Part shown: positions 8,319 through 16,936 of the stretch, piece after piece
Position numbering within the stretch: the stretch's first letter is position 1
How the letters are laid out: every line of letters begins with the position of its first letter
Notes under the pieces: model-generated
Databases searched by the model: none
What the model saw: only the letters and a program-made list of their open reading frames with translations
Told to the model about the DNA's origin: nothing
Source of the DNA: Anaerolineales bacterium
GTDB lineage: Bacteria; Chloroflexota; Anaerolineae; Anaerolineales; UBA11657
Direction: 5' to 3'
Length of the DNA: 35,389 nt
NCBI GenBank assembly: GCA_022450585.1
Contig: JAKUPR010000008.1
Location: forward strand, 22,321 to 57,709
Position numbers and translations under genes: made by a program

Positions 8319-9536
8319 TCATATTTTTGTCCATGGATATGCCTTTTGTAATAGAGGTACAATTTGTTGCCACTGGTAATTTGCTTCCACAAATGCACGG
8401 CCGGCATTCCCAAGGCGGATACGGGACTTGGAGTCTTCTATTAGAGAGCAGATTGCTGTTGCCTGTTCGTCCGGAGAATCAGCTAGTAACAATTCATTCC
8501 CATCAGTGATTGGAAACCCTTCTGCACCGATTGTTGTGCTTACGATGGGTCTTCGGAGTGCCATGGCCTCTAGTAACTTGAATCGAGTGCCACCACCCAT
8601 TCTGAGTGGGGCAAGAAATACGGTTGCTGCAGCAATTAGCGGGCGTACGTCTGGTACTGAATTGGTCACTCTTATTCTAGGATTATCTGCTAGACGCTTT
8701 ATAGATGGAACGGGTGTTTTGCCAACTACAACAAATGTGGCATCTGAGTGATTCCTGAGTATACGGGGCAGAATTTTTCGTGTAAACCATAATACTCCAT
8801 CCACATTGGGTCTGTAATTCATCTTACCGCTGAATACTAGCGCAGGTTCTGGCAGTGCTGCCGGTGTGACCGGTTCTGTATATTCACTCAGAAAGATGCC
8901 GTTGGGCACCACCACTGGCTTGAGTCCGGGCAGTAGTTTGCGCAGTTCAGAGCAATCTTCATTAGAAACACATAGAACTGAATCAGCGTGCTCGCATGTT
9001 TGTCGTTCAAGCTTAGCAATTCTAGGAAGTTGTAGACCAGAGTAAAAAGCAGCAAGCCAGCGGTGTAACTGAATCCTATCAGTTTGAAGAGCACGTCTCT
9101 GAATAACTGTCTCTGCGTTATGTGCGTCGTAGATCAGCAATGGGGTGGACGCAGTTCCGCGCAGCGCGGCGATTTTATGTAGGTATGGTGATAGCTCTAG
9201 ACCCTCTATGTGGATTGCATCAAACGATTCGTTGTTAAGCATATTTAGTAGTCTGGCCGCGAATTTTGTGCTCGCGAGGCGGTCAGCTATGTCGGCTCGG
9301 GATGATCCCACTAGGGTTGCCAAACGCTGCACATGTGTGCGTTCTGGAGCATCAACAAAGCTTACTTTGGCACAGCAATCTTGCAATTCTGGTGCTATCT
9401 GATCTGAGTGTCTAGCAAAGCTGAGCAATGAGACATGGTGTTGCTGGGCAAGTATGGAAACCAGACCCCAATTGCGTATCGCGGTACCTTGGTCGGGTGG
9501 GTAAGGGGGCGATGGAGTAAGAAAAAGAATTTTCAT
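8319..9536 (-). CDS. Glycosyltransferase family 4 protein
   Basis: This GT-B-fold glycosyltransferase (405 aa) would transfer a sugar from a nucleotide-sugar donor to a surface glycan or lipid acceptor; the specificity is unknown. The N-terminus MKILFLTPSPPYPPDQGTAI is the Rossmann acceptor-domain start seen in exosortase-associated sugar transferases. The donor domain shows VFSGKMNYRPNVDG, FVVVGKTP and PLRMGGGTRFKLLEAMA, which carries the conserved acidic residue contacting the donor. It lies five bases downstream of the other glycosyltransferase and is certainly in its operon. No signal peptide is evident, so it should act at the cytoplasmic face of the membrane. Confidence 0.86.
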   Translation of the reverse strand: MKILFLTPSPPYPPDQGTAIRNWGLVSILAQQHHVSLLSFARHSDQIAPELQDCCAKVSFVDAPERTHVQRLATLVGSSRADIADRLASTKFAARLLNMLNNESFDAIHIEGLELSPYLHKIAALRGTASTPLLIYDAHNAETVIQRRALQTDRIQLHRWLAAFYSGLQLPRIAKLERQTCEHADSVLCVSNEDCSELRKLLPGLKPVVVPNGIFLSEYTEPVTPAALPEPALVFSGKMNYRPNVDGVLWFTRKILPRILRNHSDATFVVVGKTPVPSIKRLADNPRIRVTNSVPDVRPLIAAATVFLAPLRMGGGTRFKLLEAMALRRPIVSTTIGAEGFPITDGNELLLADSPDEQATAICSLIEDSKSRIRLGNAGRAFVEANYQWQQIVPLLQKAYPWTKI

Positions 9537-9541
9537 GGTGT

Positions 9542-10654
9542 CTAACTCTGATTGAGAACTTGGCGATACACTTCGAGAGTCTTAGCGCAGCAGGTTGCCC
9601 ATGTGAAGTGGCTTGCTCGTTGTATTCCCTTTCGTGATAGATTAGTGCGGAGTTCGGAATCAAACAGAACGAGAGCCATGGCGTCGGTGATTGATTCTGG
9701 CTTATCAGGATCACACTTAATCGCTGCGTCGCCTGCTATTTCTGGAAGCGATGCACGGTCGGATATTATTGTTGGTGTTCCACAGGACATTGCCTCTAAC
9801 ACGGGCAAGCCAAAGCCCTCGTAGTGCGACGGTAGTATTAATGCAAGTGCACCGGTATAAATTGCAGGGAGGTCTTGTGGGGAAATGTCGCTGCGATAGA
9901 GCACTGAGTCGCGTATCCCAAGTTCGTCCAACAGTCGATCAGTGTCGTCGAAGAGCCATCCGGGTTTTCCTACTAATAGTAATGGTGGGGTAATCGAGTG
10001 TTGGGACAGTAGATCTGCGTACGCATGGAGGAGAGAACGGATGTTTTTTCGGGGCTCAAAAGTTCCGACAAAGAGCAGGTAATGTCTAGGTAAATTCAAA
10101 CGGTCATGTGTTGAAATTACCACTTTTTCAGACTGTGGATGAAAACGTTCGTCGGCGGCTAGGTGCACCGTTGTGACTTTTTCTGGATGTACGCCTAGCA
10201 ATTCAAGTATGTCGCTGCGCGTTGCGTTGGAATCAGCAAGTATCGCATCTGCACGCTTGACTGAAGAGTGAATCTGATGGTTGTAATAGTGCCGACTCTT
10301 CGGAGTAAGGAATTTAGGATAGCGCAAAAATGTTAGGTCGTGGATGGTGATGATGGAGCGCCATGGGCCTCCGTGCGGTGCAATGAAATCTGGCGAATGG
10401 AGAAGATGTGTCCGCCAAGGCAGTAATTCTAGGGTGAGAGTTGTGCGCTCTAACGGGTGATGAGCAGGTGTAATACACTTGACTAAGCGTATGCCAGATA
10501 AATGATGCAGCGATTTGGCATCCTTATGAGATTGCAGAATCAAATAATCGTTGTGGCTATCCAGTAGAGGCAAACGTCTAGACAACTGGCGTATGTACTC
10601 AGGGATACCACCGCTGCTGTAATTGGTTAGGCGCGCGTCCAGCGCGATTCGCAT
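9542..10654 (-). CDS. Glycosyltransferase family 4 protein (mannosyltransferase-like)
   Basis: This is a GT-B-fold, GT4-family enzyme (370 aa). The N-terminus MRIALDARLTNYSSGGIPEY matches the start of many mannosyl- and rhamnosyltransferases. The donor domain contains LFVGTFEPRKNIRSLLHAYA and the E-x7-E motif within SHYEGFGLPVLEAMSCGTP, followed by SLPEIAGDAA, so the catalytic core is intact. It is the first gene of a two-gene operon and probably acts with the second enzyme in exopolysaccharide or glycolipid assembly. The donor sugar cannot be read from the sequence. A near-consensus promoter lies directly against the ATG, suggesting a leaderless transcript. Confidence 0.88.
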   Translation of the reverse strand: MRIALDARLTNYSSGGIPEYIRQLSRRLPLLDSHNDYLILQSHKDAKSLHHLSGIRLVKCITPAHHPLERTTLTLELLPWRTHLLHSPDFIAPHGGPWRSIITIHDLTFLRYPKFLTPKSRHYYNHQIHSSVKRADAILADSNATRSDILELLGVHPEKVTTVHLAADERFHPQSEKVVISTHDRLNLPRHYLLFVGTFEPRKNIRSLLHAYADLLSQHSITPPLLLVGKPGWLFDDTDRLLDELGIRDSVLYRSDISPQDLPAIYTGALALILPSHYEGFGLPVLEAMSCGTPTIISDRASLPEIAGDAAIKCDPDKPESITDAMALVLFDSELRTNLSRKGIQRASHFTWATCCAKTLEVYRQVLNQS

Positions 10655-10660
10655 TTAGTG

Positions 10661-10689
10661 ATGATAGTCTCCGCTTGCGGCTATGTCAA
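10661..10689 (-). promoter_or_regulatory. Promoter of the glycosyltransferase operon (leaderless)
   Basis: On the minus strand TTGACA (10689-10684) is separated by exactly 17 bases from TATCAT (10666-10661). Transcription starting seven bases after the -10 falls on 10654, the A of the ATG. The mRNA is therefore predicted to be leaderless. Confidence 0.68.
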
Positions 10690-10714
10690 ATATTGCTATT
10701 GGCGAGTTGGCCGT

Positions 10715-10743
10715 TTGCTCGTGAGCGTGCATTGGCTTATAAT
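10715..10743 (+). promoter_or_regulatory. Promoter of the coiled-coil gene and selB
   Basis: TTGCTC (10715-10720), a 17-base spacer and a perfect TATAAT (10738-10743) precede the ATG at 10767. The expected transcript start is near 10750. This promoter is divergent from the glycosyltransferase promoter, with the two cores only 25 bases apart. Confidence 0.68.
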
Positions 10744-10766
10744 CTTTACTCGATAGGCACTATCTG

Positions 10767-11948
10767 ATGGATAACTCCAGACAAATCACGAAGAAGATTG
10801 ACTGGCTAGATGAGCAGCGTCGAAAAGACCGTAAGCTGATAGTAGAGCTGCATGAGCAGTTAAGGGCTGTGCTAGATGCGAATCGGGAGTTAAAGGTTCG
10901 AATAGACTCTGTAGAGGGCGAACTCGCTCAAGCGCGAGAGATGATCCATAGTGCCGAAAAAGTAGACGATGTTGTGGAAAGAAATAGCAGGGATTTGATG
11001 ACTCGATTGGAGACTATGGATGCAATTCGCTCTAAGTCTGAGCGAGAAGGCGAAAGGTTGCGGCAATTGGAACGAGAGGCAATAAATAAGTCTCTGGCTG
11101 AGTTAGGTGAAGGCGTGTCTGTAGTGGGTCTATTGCAGGATGATATGACTGCGCGCAAGGATGATAACCATCGCATTAGGGCAGAAACTGCCGAGGTTCG
11201 AAGATTAGTTGAGGGTGTTGCGCGGAGCCTAGAGGAAAGTCAGCACTTAATATCAAATGTTCATGAGAGTCGTCGCCTTGATAGCAAGCGTCTAACTGAA
11301 TTTGGCGCTGCTACTGATGTCTTACGGAAGCGAATAGATGAAATAAAACCGAAATTGGAATCTCTTCAAGATGCCAGTCTTCGTAGTGACCAAAGAATGA
11401 CCGAGCTAACTGGTTTAGAGACAGAGCGCACACTGGCGCAGTCCGCATGGATGGAGCAGCAGGTGGTTACTCATACCGAGCGAGAACGATGGTGGGATGA
11501 ATTGAATAGCAAATCTGCAAGAATTGAGACAGTGATTCAAGAGTCATCACGTAAAATGGATTTATTCGAGGAGACGCATCGTGAAATGCAACGGGCCCTA
11601 AAATCGTTAGATGACAATATTTTGGGTATTCAACGTCGTTTGGATGAGGCGTTTGAGGTACAGAGGGTGAATCACGAACGTCTCAAAGATGAGTGGAATA
11701 CCTTCCTCGTTGAGCAGGAGAAAATACGCGCTGATGATCGTTTGATTCGTGATGAAGAATGGCGTGAACATAATCGAAAATACGAGCAACAAGTTGTCCG
11801 TCTAGAGGCTCTGGAAGAGGCGGAGAAATCCACTGCTCAATTACTTGTACATTTGCGCTCGATTGATCAGGAGAGGCTTAAGGCCGTCTTCAGTGTCATG
11901 CGAGAATTTATGTCAGAGTACGACCAAGACATGAAGAAAGTGCCCTGA
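10767..11948 (+). CDS. Coiled-coil protein of unknown function
   Basis: I do not recognise a family. The 393-residue product is almost entirely charged heptad-like helix, very rich in Glu, Arg, Lys, Leu and Gln. It has no signal peptide, membrane span or cysteine-based motif. Segments such as LDEQRRKDRKLIVELHEQLR and VEGELAQAREMI near the N-terminus, and the segment after residue ~215, look like long parallel coiled coils broken by a few short non-helical points. It should be a cytosolic, rod-shaped oligomer. It has its own strong promoter and lies 54 bases upstream of selB, probably in one transcript. A cytoskeletal or scaffold role is possible, but nothing in the sequence proves it. Confidence 0.75.
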   Translation: MDNSRQITKKIDWLDEQRRKDRKLIVELHEQLRAVLDANRELKVRIDSVEGELAQAREMIHSAEKVDDVVERNSRDLMTRLETMDAIRSKSEREGERLRQLEREAINKSLAELGEGVSVVGLLQDDMTARKDDNHRIRAETAEVRRLVEGVARSLEESQHLISNVHESRRLDSKRLTEFGAATDVLRKRIDEIKPKLESLQDASLRSDQRMTELTGLETERTLAQSAWMEQQVVTHTERERWWDELNSKSARIETVIQESSRKMDLFEETHREMQRALKSLDDNILGIQRRLDEAFEVQRVNHERLKDEWNTFLVEQEKIRADDRLIRDEEWREHNRKYEQQVVRLEALEEAEKSTAQLLVHLRSIDQERLKAVFSVMREFMSEYDQDMKKVP

Positions 11949-12002
11949 GTAAGCACAACTTGCTACCGTTCGCACAGGATTAGCTGGACCTTCCATAAGT
12001 AA

Positions 12003-13907
12003 ATGAGCGTCATATCTACTGCTGGGCATGTTGACCATGGCAAATCAACGCTGGTGGAAGCTCTGACTGGTATGCATCCTGATCGTTTAGTGGAAGAACG
12101 TGAACGAGAGATGACCATTGATCTTGGTTTCGCATGGATGTCTTTTCCCGAGATTGGTGAGGTTGGTATAGTAGATGTTCCCGGTCACCGTGATTTTATT
12201 GGCAATATGTTGGCTGGTGTGGGTAATGTAGCTTCGGTGTTGCTAGTGGTGGCGGCGGATGAAGGTATTATGCCGCAAACCGAAGAGCATCTAGCTATTC
12301 TAGACCTGCTTCAGGTTGGAAATGGTGTGGTCGCACTTACTAAAACTGATCTAGTAGATAGTTCCGAATGGGTGCAACTGGTTGTTGAAGAGGTGATACA
12401 GCGCCTGGAAATCACTTCTCTGGCCAGCGCTAGCGTGATTCCGGTTTCTGCTCTAGAGGGAACGGGAATCACGGAATTGATGCAGGCACTGACCGAGTGC
12501 TTGAGTGCACCACATATCTGGTTGGATGTGTCGCAACCGCGTCTTCCTGTTGACCGCGTATTCACCGTGGCTGGTTTTGGCACAGTTGTCACGGGGACTC
12601 TTTTAGAAGGCAGGCTATCTATAGGCCAAGAGGTGGAGATTATGCCTGGCAGTGTCCGGGCACGGATTCGAGGATTGCAGACTCATAAGAATTCTCTCGA
12701 TGAAGCTGTACCCGGTACGCGTGTTGCGATTAATCTTAGTGGGGTGAGCAAGGATGAGCTGCACAGGGGTGCTGTGATTGTCCAACCCGGCAGCATGCGG
12801 GACACTCGCATGATAGATGTTTCTTGTCGCATGCTTTCTGATGCGCACAATTTAATTCCACTGCGGCATAATGAGAATGTAAAACTATTCTTGGGAACCG
12901 CCGAGGTGATGGCTCGGGTGCGAGGTATTGGTGCGCGTCAGCTGTTACCTGGTGAGAATGGGTGGTTACAACTTGAACTTTCTGAATCAGTCGCCTGTTT
13001 GCGTGGCGACCGATTTGTCTTGCGCCGTCCTTCTCCTGGGGCAACAATTGCCGGCGGAGTAGTATTAGATCCGCAACCGTACCGACGGCATCGACTGCAG
13101 GATTCTCTAGTGTTGCAGCGGTTGCGGACATTGGCTGGAGGTAGCCCCGCGGACATCCTACTACAGGCATTGGATACATCCGGCGTAGTTGCATTCAAAG
13201 AAGCGGTGACTAAATCAGGACTTGATGACTGGCAGGCGGTGGCGGCTTTGAAAGAATTGAGGATTGCTGGAGATCTGGTTGTCTTTGGGAAAACCACTTC
13301 AGATTTAGTGCCTAGCAGCACCACTATAGTCGCCAATCGCAGCAACTGGGAACGACTTTCAAAGGAAACACATGACTTTGTTGCCCAATATCATCGTTTG
13401 TATCCACTCCGTGCAGGCATGCAACGCGAGGAGTTAAAAAGTCGCCTTGGACTCCCGATAGTCGCTTTCAATGCCGTGATGAAACAACTGATATCGGAAG
13501 GCATGCTTGTGGGAAAAGGCGTGACATTATATCTTCCGGATCACCAAGTTGTTTTTGACGAAGGTACGCAGCAAAGTGTTAATTCGTTGATATCTTGGTT
13601 TCACAATGATTTATATAACACCCCGTCGCGCAAAGAAGCTGTGGCCATGGTAGGCGAGGAGGTCCTTGCCGCCCTATTAGAGCGTGGAACTCTGGTAGCT
13701 GTAACTGACGAAGTGCTGTTTCTGACAGAGACGTACGTGGAGATGGAAGTGCAGGTACACGAAAAAATAGCTGTATCCGGTTCTGTTACTGTGGCCGGGG
13801 TTCGAGATCTTTTTAAGAATAGTCGTAAATATGCAATTGCTCTTCTTGAAAATATGGATAAGAAGGGGATAACCTTGCGTAAGGGTGATGAACGGGTGCT
13901 GCGGTGA
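12003..13907 (+). CDS. selB: Selenocysteine-specific elongation factor SelB
   Basis: SelB is the GTPase that brings Sec-tRNA(Sec) to UGA codons followed by a SECIS hairpin. The G domain shows GHVDHGKS (8-15), DVPGHRDF (58-65) and TKTD (113-116). EF-Tu-like domains 2 and 3 follow (e.g. [21 protein letters not shown]). The C-terminal half contains the winged-helix repeats that read the SECIS element (about residues 380-634). Length equals that of well-studied bacterial SelB proteins (about 610-635 aa), and the protein appears intact. The ATG has no good Shine-Dalgarno sequence. selA, selD and selC (tRNA-Sec) are not in the window. No promoter is visible in the 54-base gap, suggesting co-transcription with the coiled-coil gene. 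Confidence 0.95.
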   Translation: MSVISTAGHVDHGKSTLVEALTGMHPDRLVEEREREMTIDLGFAWMSFPEIGEVGIVDVPGHRDFIGNMLAGVGNVASVLLVVAADEGIMPQTEEHLAILDLLQVGNGVVALTKTDLVDSSEWVQLVVEEVIQRLEITSLASASVIPVSALEGTGITELMQALTECLSAPHIWLDVSQPRLPVDRVFTVAGFGTVVTGTLLEGRLSIGQEVEIMPGSVRARIRGLQTHKNSLDEAVPGTRVAINLSGVSKDELHRGAVIVQPGSMRDTRMIDVSCRMLSDAHNLIPLRHNENVKLFLGTAEVMARVRGIGARQLLPGENGWLQLELSESVACLRGDRFVLRRPSPGATIAGGVVLDPQPYRRHRLQDSLVLQRLRTLAGGSPADILLQALDTSGVVAFKEAVTKSGLDDWQAVAALKELRIAGDLVVFGKTTSDLVPSSTTIVANRSNWERLSKETHDFVAQYHRLYPLRAGMQREELKSRLGLPIVAFNAVMKQLISEGMLVGKGVTLYLPDHQVVFDEGTQQSVNSLISWFHNDLYNTPSRKEAVAMVGEEVLAALLERGTLVAVTDEVLFLTETYVEMEVQVHEKIAVSGSVTVAGVRDLFKNSRKYAIALLENMDKKGITLRKGDERVLR

Positions 13908-14037
13908 CGCTTTCGTTATCATTCCTGAGTCTTGTTGCATCTAGAATCTGGTAGGCATCCTTGTATATTTTCTACTAGAGAATTTATGGGACAAATGCGT
14001 ATCGGTCTGATTACGATATGAGGTTAAGCAAATTAGT

Positions 14038-14334
14038 TCAGGTAGTCTCGATTTGAACTACCTCCCGATGAGCTATGTGGCTACGTAGACGTTCTACATT
14101 ACTCTTCCACCAATTGCTGGAATAGAATTCCAATTCCTTGGTTCGTACGTCATCGTATGAGTGGCCGAATGATCTAATCCATATAAACTGGGACTTCTCT
14201 TGGTTCACCCAGGTGCCCTCCACCTTAATGCCTGCATCCTCCAGTTTGGGAACCACTTCGCTGTGAAAGATTTCCAGCCAATTTTCAAGTTGACCCTTGT
14301 TGATTGTATATGTCCGAAGTTGCGCAATTGTCAT
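14038..14334 (-). CDS. NIPSNAP-family protein
   Basis: This small protein (98 aa) resembles the NIPSNAP dimeric alpha/beta-barrel family. It opens with MTIAQLRTYTINKGQLENWL, continues with the WLEIFHSEVVPKLEDAGIKV helix, the GTWVNQEKSQFIWIRSF strand and a terminal helix with a Trp-Trp pair (SNWWKSNVERL). The family has no agreed biochemical role; dimeric alpha/beta barrels often bind small hydrophobic ligands. A very strong Shine-Dalgarno, TAGGAGGC (14348-14341), sits seven bases before the ATG. The gene follows parB after about 100 bases on the same strand. The gap suggests it may have its own promoter, though I could not identify one. Confidence 0.83.
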   Translation of the reverse strand: MTIAQLRTYTINKGQLENWLEIFHSEVVPKLEDAGIKVEGTWVNQEKSQFIWIRSFGHSYDDVRTKELEFYSSNWWKSNVERLRSHIAHREVVQIETT

Positions 14335-14437
14335 GGTATTGCCTCCTATGTGTTTGCTCAGTTACAAGATGCAGACTTGACTATTCTGACAACTGGTATA
14401 ACAGGACTTAGTATCAAATCTTTGCTAAATGAAGTAC

Positions 14438-15292
14438 TTATTTGTGAAGTAAATGTTGTGTAAGCGCGTCCAGCTCTTCGTCGGAGAAAAAATGAATCAC
14501 TAATCGACCAGAGCCTTTGCTATTACGCTGAAGTTTGACCTTGGTCCCGAGACTAGCACGTAGTCTGTCCTCTAGGTCTATTTCGGCTCTTGGGCGTTCT
14601 GTTGTTGGCAATCTGATGGAGGGTGCCTTGAGCATATTTCGCACAAGTTTTTCGGTCTGCCGGACACTTAATCCCTGTGATTTTATAGTGTCCATCGCGG
14701 ATCGCTGCAAACTTGGGTTTTGCAGCGACAAGAGGGCGCGGGCGTGGCCTTCGCTAATTTTTCCGTCAGTTAACGAGGTCTGAACATCTAGTGGCAGGCG
14801 CAGCAAGCGCATCGTGTTACTCACGGTTGTACGTTGTTTGCCGACGCGATGGGCAATTTCATCGTGTGCCATACCGAAGTCGTCAGCTAGTGCTTGATAG
14901 GCTGTCGCGGTTTCTATAGGATTAAGGTTTGTCCGCTGCAGGTTTTCTATCAGGGCCAATTCCAGCATTTCTGCATCTCTGGGTAGGTCTCGTACTATTG
15001 CTGGTACGGTTTCCATTTGGGCTATTGCTGCAGCTTTTAGGCGACGCTGGCCGGCTATCAACGTGAACTCTGTGTTGTTTTCTGTTCTTGCTACTAGCAG
15101 AGGCTGTAATATCCCATGGGTACGGATGGATTCAGCCAATGCAGCCAATTCGTCTGGGTCAAATCTAGCGCGTGGTTGGCGCGGGTTAGGCCTAATGGAA
15201 CTTAGCGCTATCCGTGTGGCGCCTTCACCATAGGAATTAGTTGTTGGTAACAGCGCATCTAGACCGCGTCCCAAGCCTCGTTTTATAGCCAT
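14438..15292 (-). CDS. parB: Chromosome-partitioning protein ParB
   Basis: ParB (Spo0J) is a CTP-dependent DNA clamp that loads at parS sites near the replication origin and works with ParA in chromosome segregation. The N-terminal KRGLGRGLDALLP is the ParA-interacting peptide. The CTP-binding domain carries AGQRRLKA at 80-87, where the usual form is GERRxRA, and ENLQRTNLNPIE. The central helix-turn-helix region spans about residues 130-190 (AHRVGKQRTTVSNTMRLLRL). The C-terminal dimerisation domain ends FFSDEELDAL. Length (284 aa) is normal. AGGTGAG precedes the ATG. The gene lies 55 bases downstream of parA. I saw no perfect parS site in the window. Confidence 0.95.
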   Translation of the reverse strand: MAIKRGLGRGLDALLPTTNSYGEGATRIALSSIRPNPRQPRARFDPDELAALAESIRTHGILQPLLVARTENNTEFTLIAGQRRLKAAAIAQMETVPAIVRDLPRDAEMLELALIENLQRTNLNPIETATAYQALADDFGMAHDEIAHRVGKQRTTVSNTMRLLRLPLDVQTSLTDGKISEGHARALLSLQNPSLQRSAMDTIKSQGLSVRQTEKLVRNMLKAPSIRLPTTERPRAEIDLEDRLRASLGTKVKLQRNSKGSGRLVIHFFSDEELDALTQHLLHK

Positions 15293-15347
15293 ATCTCACC
15301 TTTGTCTATCTTCGTTAAGTTCCATAAGAATTGAATCAGTGAAAGCA

Positions 15348-16154
15348 TTATGTTCTCGTTTGTTCTTCTTCTATAGGCGAATCTTCCGGGTACTTGTCGC
15401 CATTGAGTACTTCGTTGGCTAAGTTGGCGTAGGCTTCAGCGCCAGTGCAGTCAGGTGCATAGGTGATGATAGGCTGTCCGTGTGAAGGCGCCTCGGCAAG
15501 GCGCACGTTGCGTGGAATCACCGCTTGGAACACCTTGTCGGGGAAATGACCCTGAACTTCTTCAACTACCTGTTGGGAGAGATTAACGCGTGAATCGTAC
15601 ATTGTCATCAGTATCCCGCGTACATGCAATTTTACGTTGAAAGTTGTCTGCACGCGGGATATTGTCTCCAGCAATTGTCCTAGACCCTCGAGAGCAAGGT
15701 ACTCGCACTGTACTGGAATCACAACGGCCTGCGCTGCCACAAGGCCGTTAAGCGTTAGGAGTCCAAGTGAAGGCGGGCAATCGATGAGTACATAGTCATA
15801 TCTGTTTGCTTGGTCAAGAGCTCGACGCAGTCGCTCTGCCCGGTCAGGCTCTTTTACAAGCTCGACTTCCACACCGGCTAACGCGGGTGAGGATGGAACG
15901 AGTGACATTTGTAGAGATGCACTGCGCATTGTGTTCGCATGTAACCGCGCCTGCGGGCGGATGAGCAGATTATATGTACCAGCGTTGATGTCTTGCTTTA
16001 CTACACCGAGGCATGATGTTGCATTGCCTTGTGCATCAAGATCCACTAACAATACTTGCTGATTGAGAGCGGCTAGATAGGCACCCAGATTGATTGCTGT
16101 GGTGGTCTTTCCTACTCCGCCTTTCTGGTTGACAAAAGCATAAATTCGTGTCAT
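15348..16154 (-). CDS. parA: Chromosome-partitioning ATPase ParA (Soj)
   Basis: ParA is a deviant-Walker ATPase that binds DNA non-specifically and is released by ParB to move replicated origins apart. The deviant Walker A KGGVGKTT (11-18) carries both signature lysines. VLLVDLDAQGNATS is the A' box and YVLIDCPPSLGLLTLN is Walker B. Length (268 aa) is typical of chromosomal Soj-type proteins without an N-terminal DNA-binding domain. It begins a parA-parB pair immediately downstream of jag, an arrangement found near many bacterial origins. Two TATAAT elements lie in the 79-base gap before it, so the pair probably has its own promoter. Confidence 0.96.
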   Translation of the reverse strand: MTRIYAFVNQKGGVGKTTTAINLGAYLAALNQQVLLVDLDAQGNATSCLGVVKQDINAGTYNLLIRPQARLHANTMRSASLQMSLVPSSPALAGVEVELVKEPDRAERLRRALDQANRYDYVLIDCPPSLGLLTLNGLVAAQAVVIPVQCEYLALEGLGQLLETISRVQTTFNVKLHVRGILMTMYDSRVNLSQQVVEEVQGHFPDKVFQAVIPRNVRLAEAPSHGQPIITYAPDCTGAEAYANLANEVLNGDKYPEDSPIEEEQTRT

Positions 16155-16192
16155 CTAGGTGGGCGTTTGTAACCCCAGTTTTTGCTTTCTGG

Positions 16193-16218
16193 ATTATACC
16201 AAAGCAGTCCTGATTATA
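16193..16218 (-). promoter_or_regulatory. Tandem -10 elements before parA
   Basis: Two perfect TATAAT hexamers read on the minus strand at 16198-16193 and 16218-16213, 20 bases apart. Their -35 regions are poor. The downstream one would give a leader of roughly 30 bases before the parA ATG at 16154. A 13-bp palindrome TCCGGTAACCGGA overlaps the jag stop codon just upstream. Confidence 0.45.
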
Positions 16219-16233
16219 GTATAGGCCTTCCGG

Positions 16234-16908
16234 TTACCGGATGGTGTCTGGTGTAATAGTTACGTGACGGTGGTTACCATCTCCGCTGCTCTCGGTCCGT
16301 ACTCCGGGATTATCCTGCAGTGTCATGTGGATGATGCGTCTTTCGTATGCGAGCATTGGTTCTAGGGAAATTGGCCTGCCGAATTGGGTAACCTGTTGTG
16401 CCATGCGGTGAGCGAGTCGACGAAGTTGCTGCTCACGATGATTCTTGTAACCAGACACGTCAATACTCAGATTGACCCAGCGGCCCATTTTCTTGCGGAG
16501 CATGACACGGGCGATGTATTGAAGCGCGTCCATGGTTTCCCCACGGCGTCCAATCAATATACCCAGATCTTCTCCCTCAATATCGATGTTTAGATATGGG
16601 TCTTCCTCGTCGTTCGTTGAATGTTGGTATGCTGCACTTAACTCAGCCTCAATTTCCATATGACCAAGGAGCTGGGAGATTATTTGGCAACCGGCTACCG
16701 AGACTTCTTCAAGTTCCAATGCGGGAGTTTTGTCAGGCATTAGCACTCGGACGCGTATAGTTAGACCCCCATCAGTGTTTTCATTTTCGTCGTCAACTAT
16801 TTCAGCTTCAAGATCTTTGGCTGGTACACCTAACTCTTCCTGTGCCTGTGCTATTGCGGTGTCTAAATCCGGTGCAATTATCTCCACACTGTTTGGGATG
16901 TTTTCCAT
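16234..16908 (-). CDS. jag: RNA-binding protein Jag (KhpB)
   Basis: Jag/KhpB is an RNA-binding protein encoded next to yidC in many bacteria and linked to cell elongation and envelope homeostasis. The N-terminal Jag_N domain (about 1-50) contains VEIIAPDLDTAIAQAQEELG. A linker leads to a KH domain with GILIGRRGETMDALQYI (GRRG at 120-123), and the R3H domain follows, with the R191-x2-H194 signature in ERRIIHMTLQDN. Length (224 aa) is normal. It is 28 bases downstream of yidC and almost certainly co-transcribed with it. Confidence 0.94.
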   Translation of the reverse strand: MENIPNSVEIIAPDLDTAIAQAQEELGVPAKDLEAEIVDDENENTDGGLTIRVRVLMPDKTPALELEEVSVAGCQIISQLLGHMEIEAELSAAYQHSTNDEEDPYLNIDIEGEDLGILIGRRGETMDALQYIARVMLRKKMGRWVNLSIDVSGYKNHREQQLRRLAHRMAQQVTQFGRPISLEPMLAYERRIIHMTLQDNPGVRTESSGDGNHRHVTITPDTIR

Positions 16909-16936
16909 AGTGTTCCTTTTCCTAAGTTACCTCAGT

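Noticed and set aside
13908-14037. tRNA-Sec gene downstream of selB
   Set aside because: The 130-base gap has no cloverleaf-like pairing and no TTC-loop or acceptor end typical of a tRNA.
14335-16233. parS site near parAB
   Set aside because: No TGTTTCACGTGAAACA-like 16-mer was seen in or around parAB or elsewhere in the window by eye.
16228-16242. Palindrome TCCGGTAACCGGA at the jag stop as a terminator
   Set aside because: The stem is only five base pairs and no T-tract follows. It may be a weak hairpin or an operator, but evidence is insufficient.
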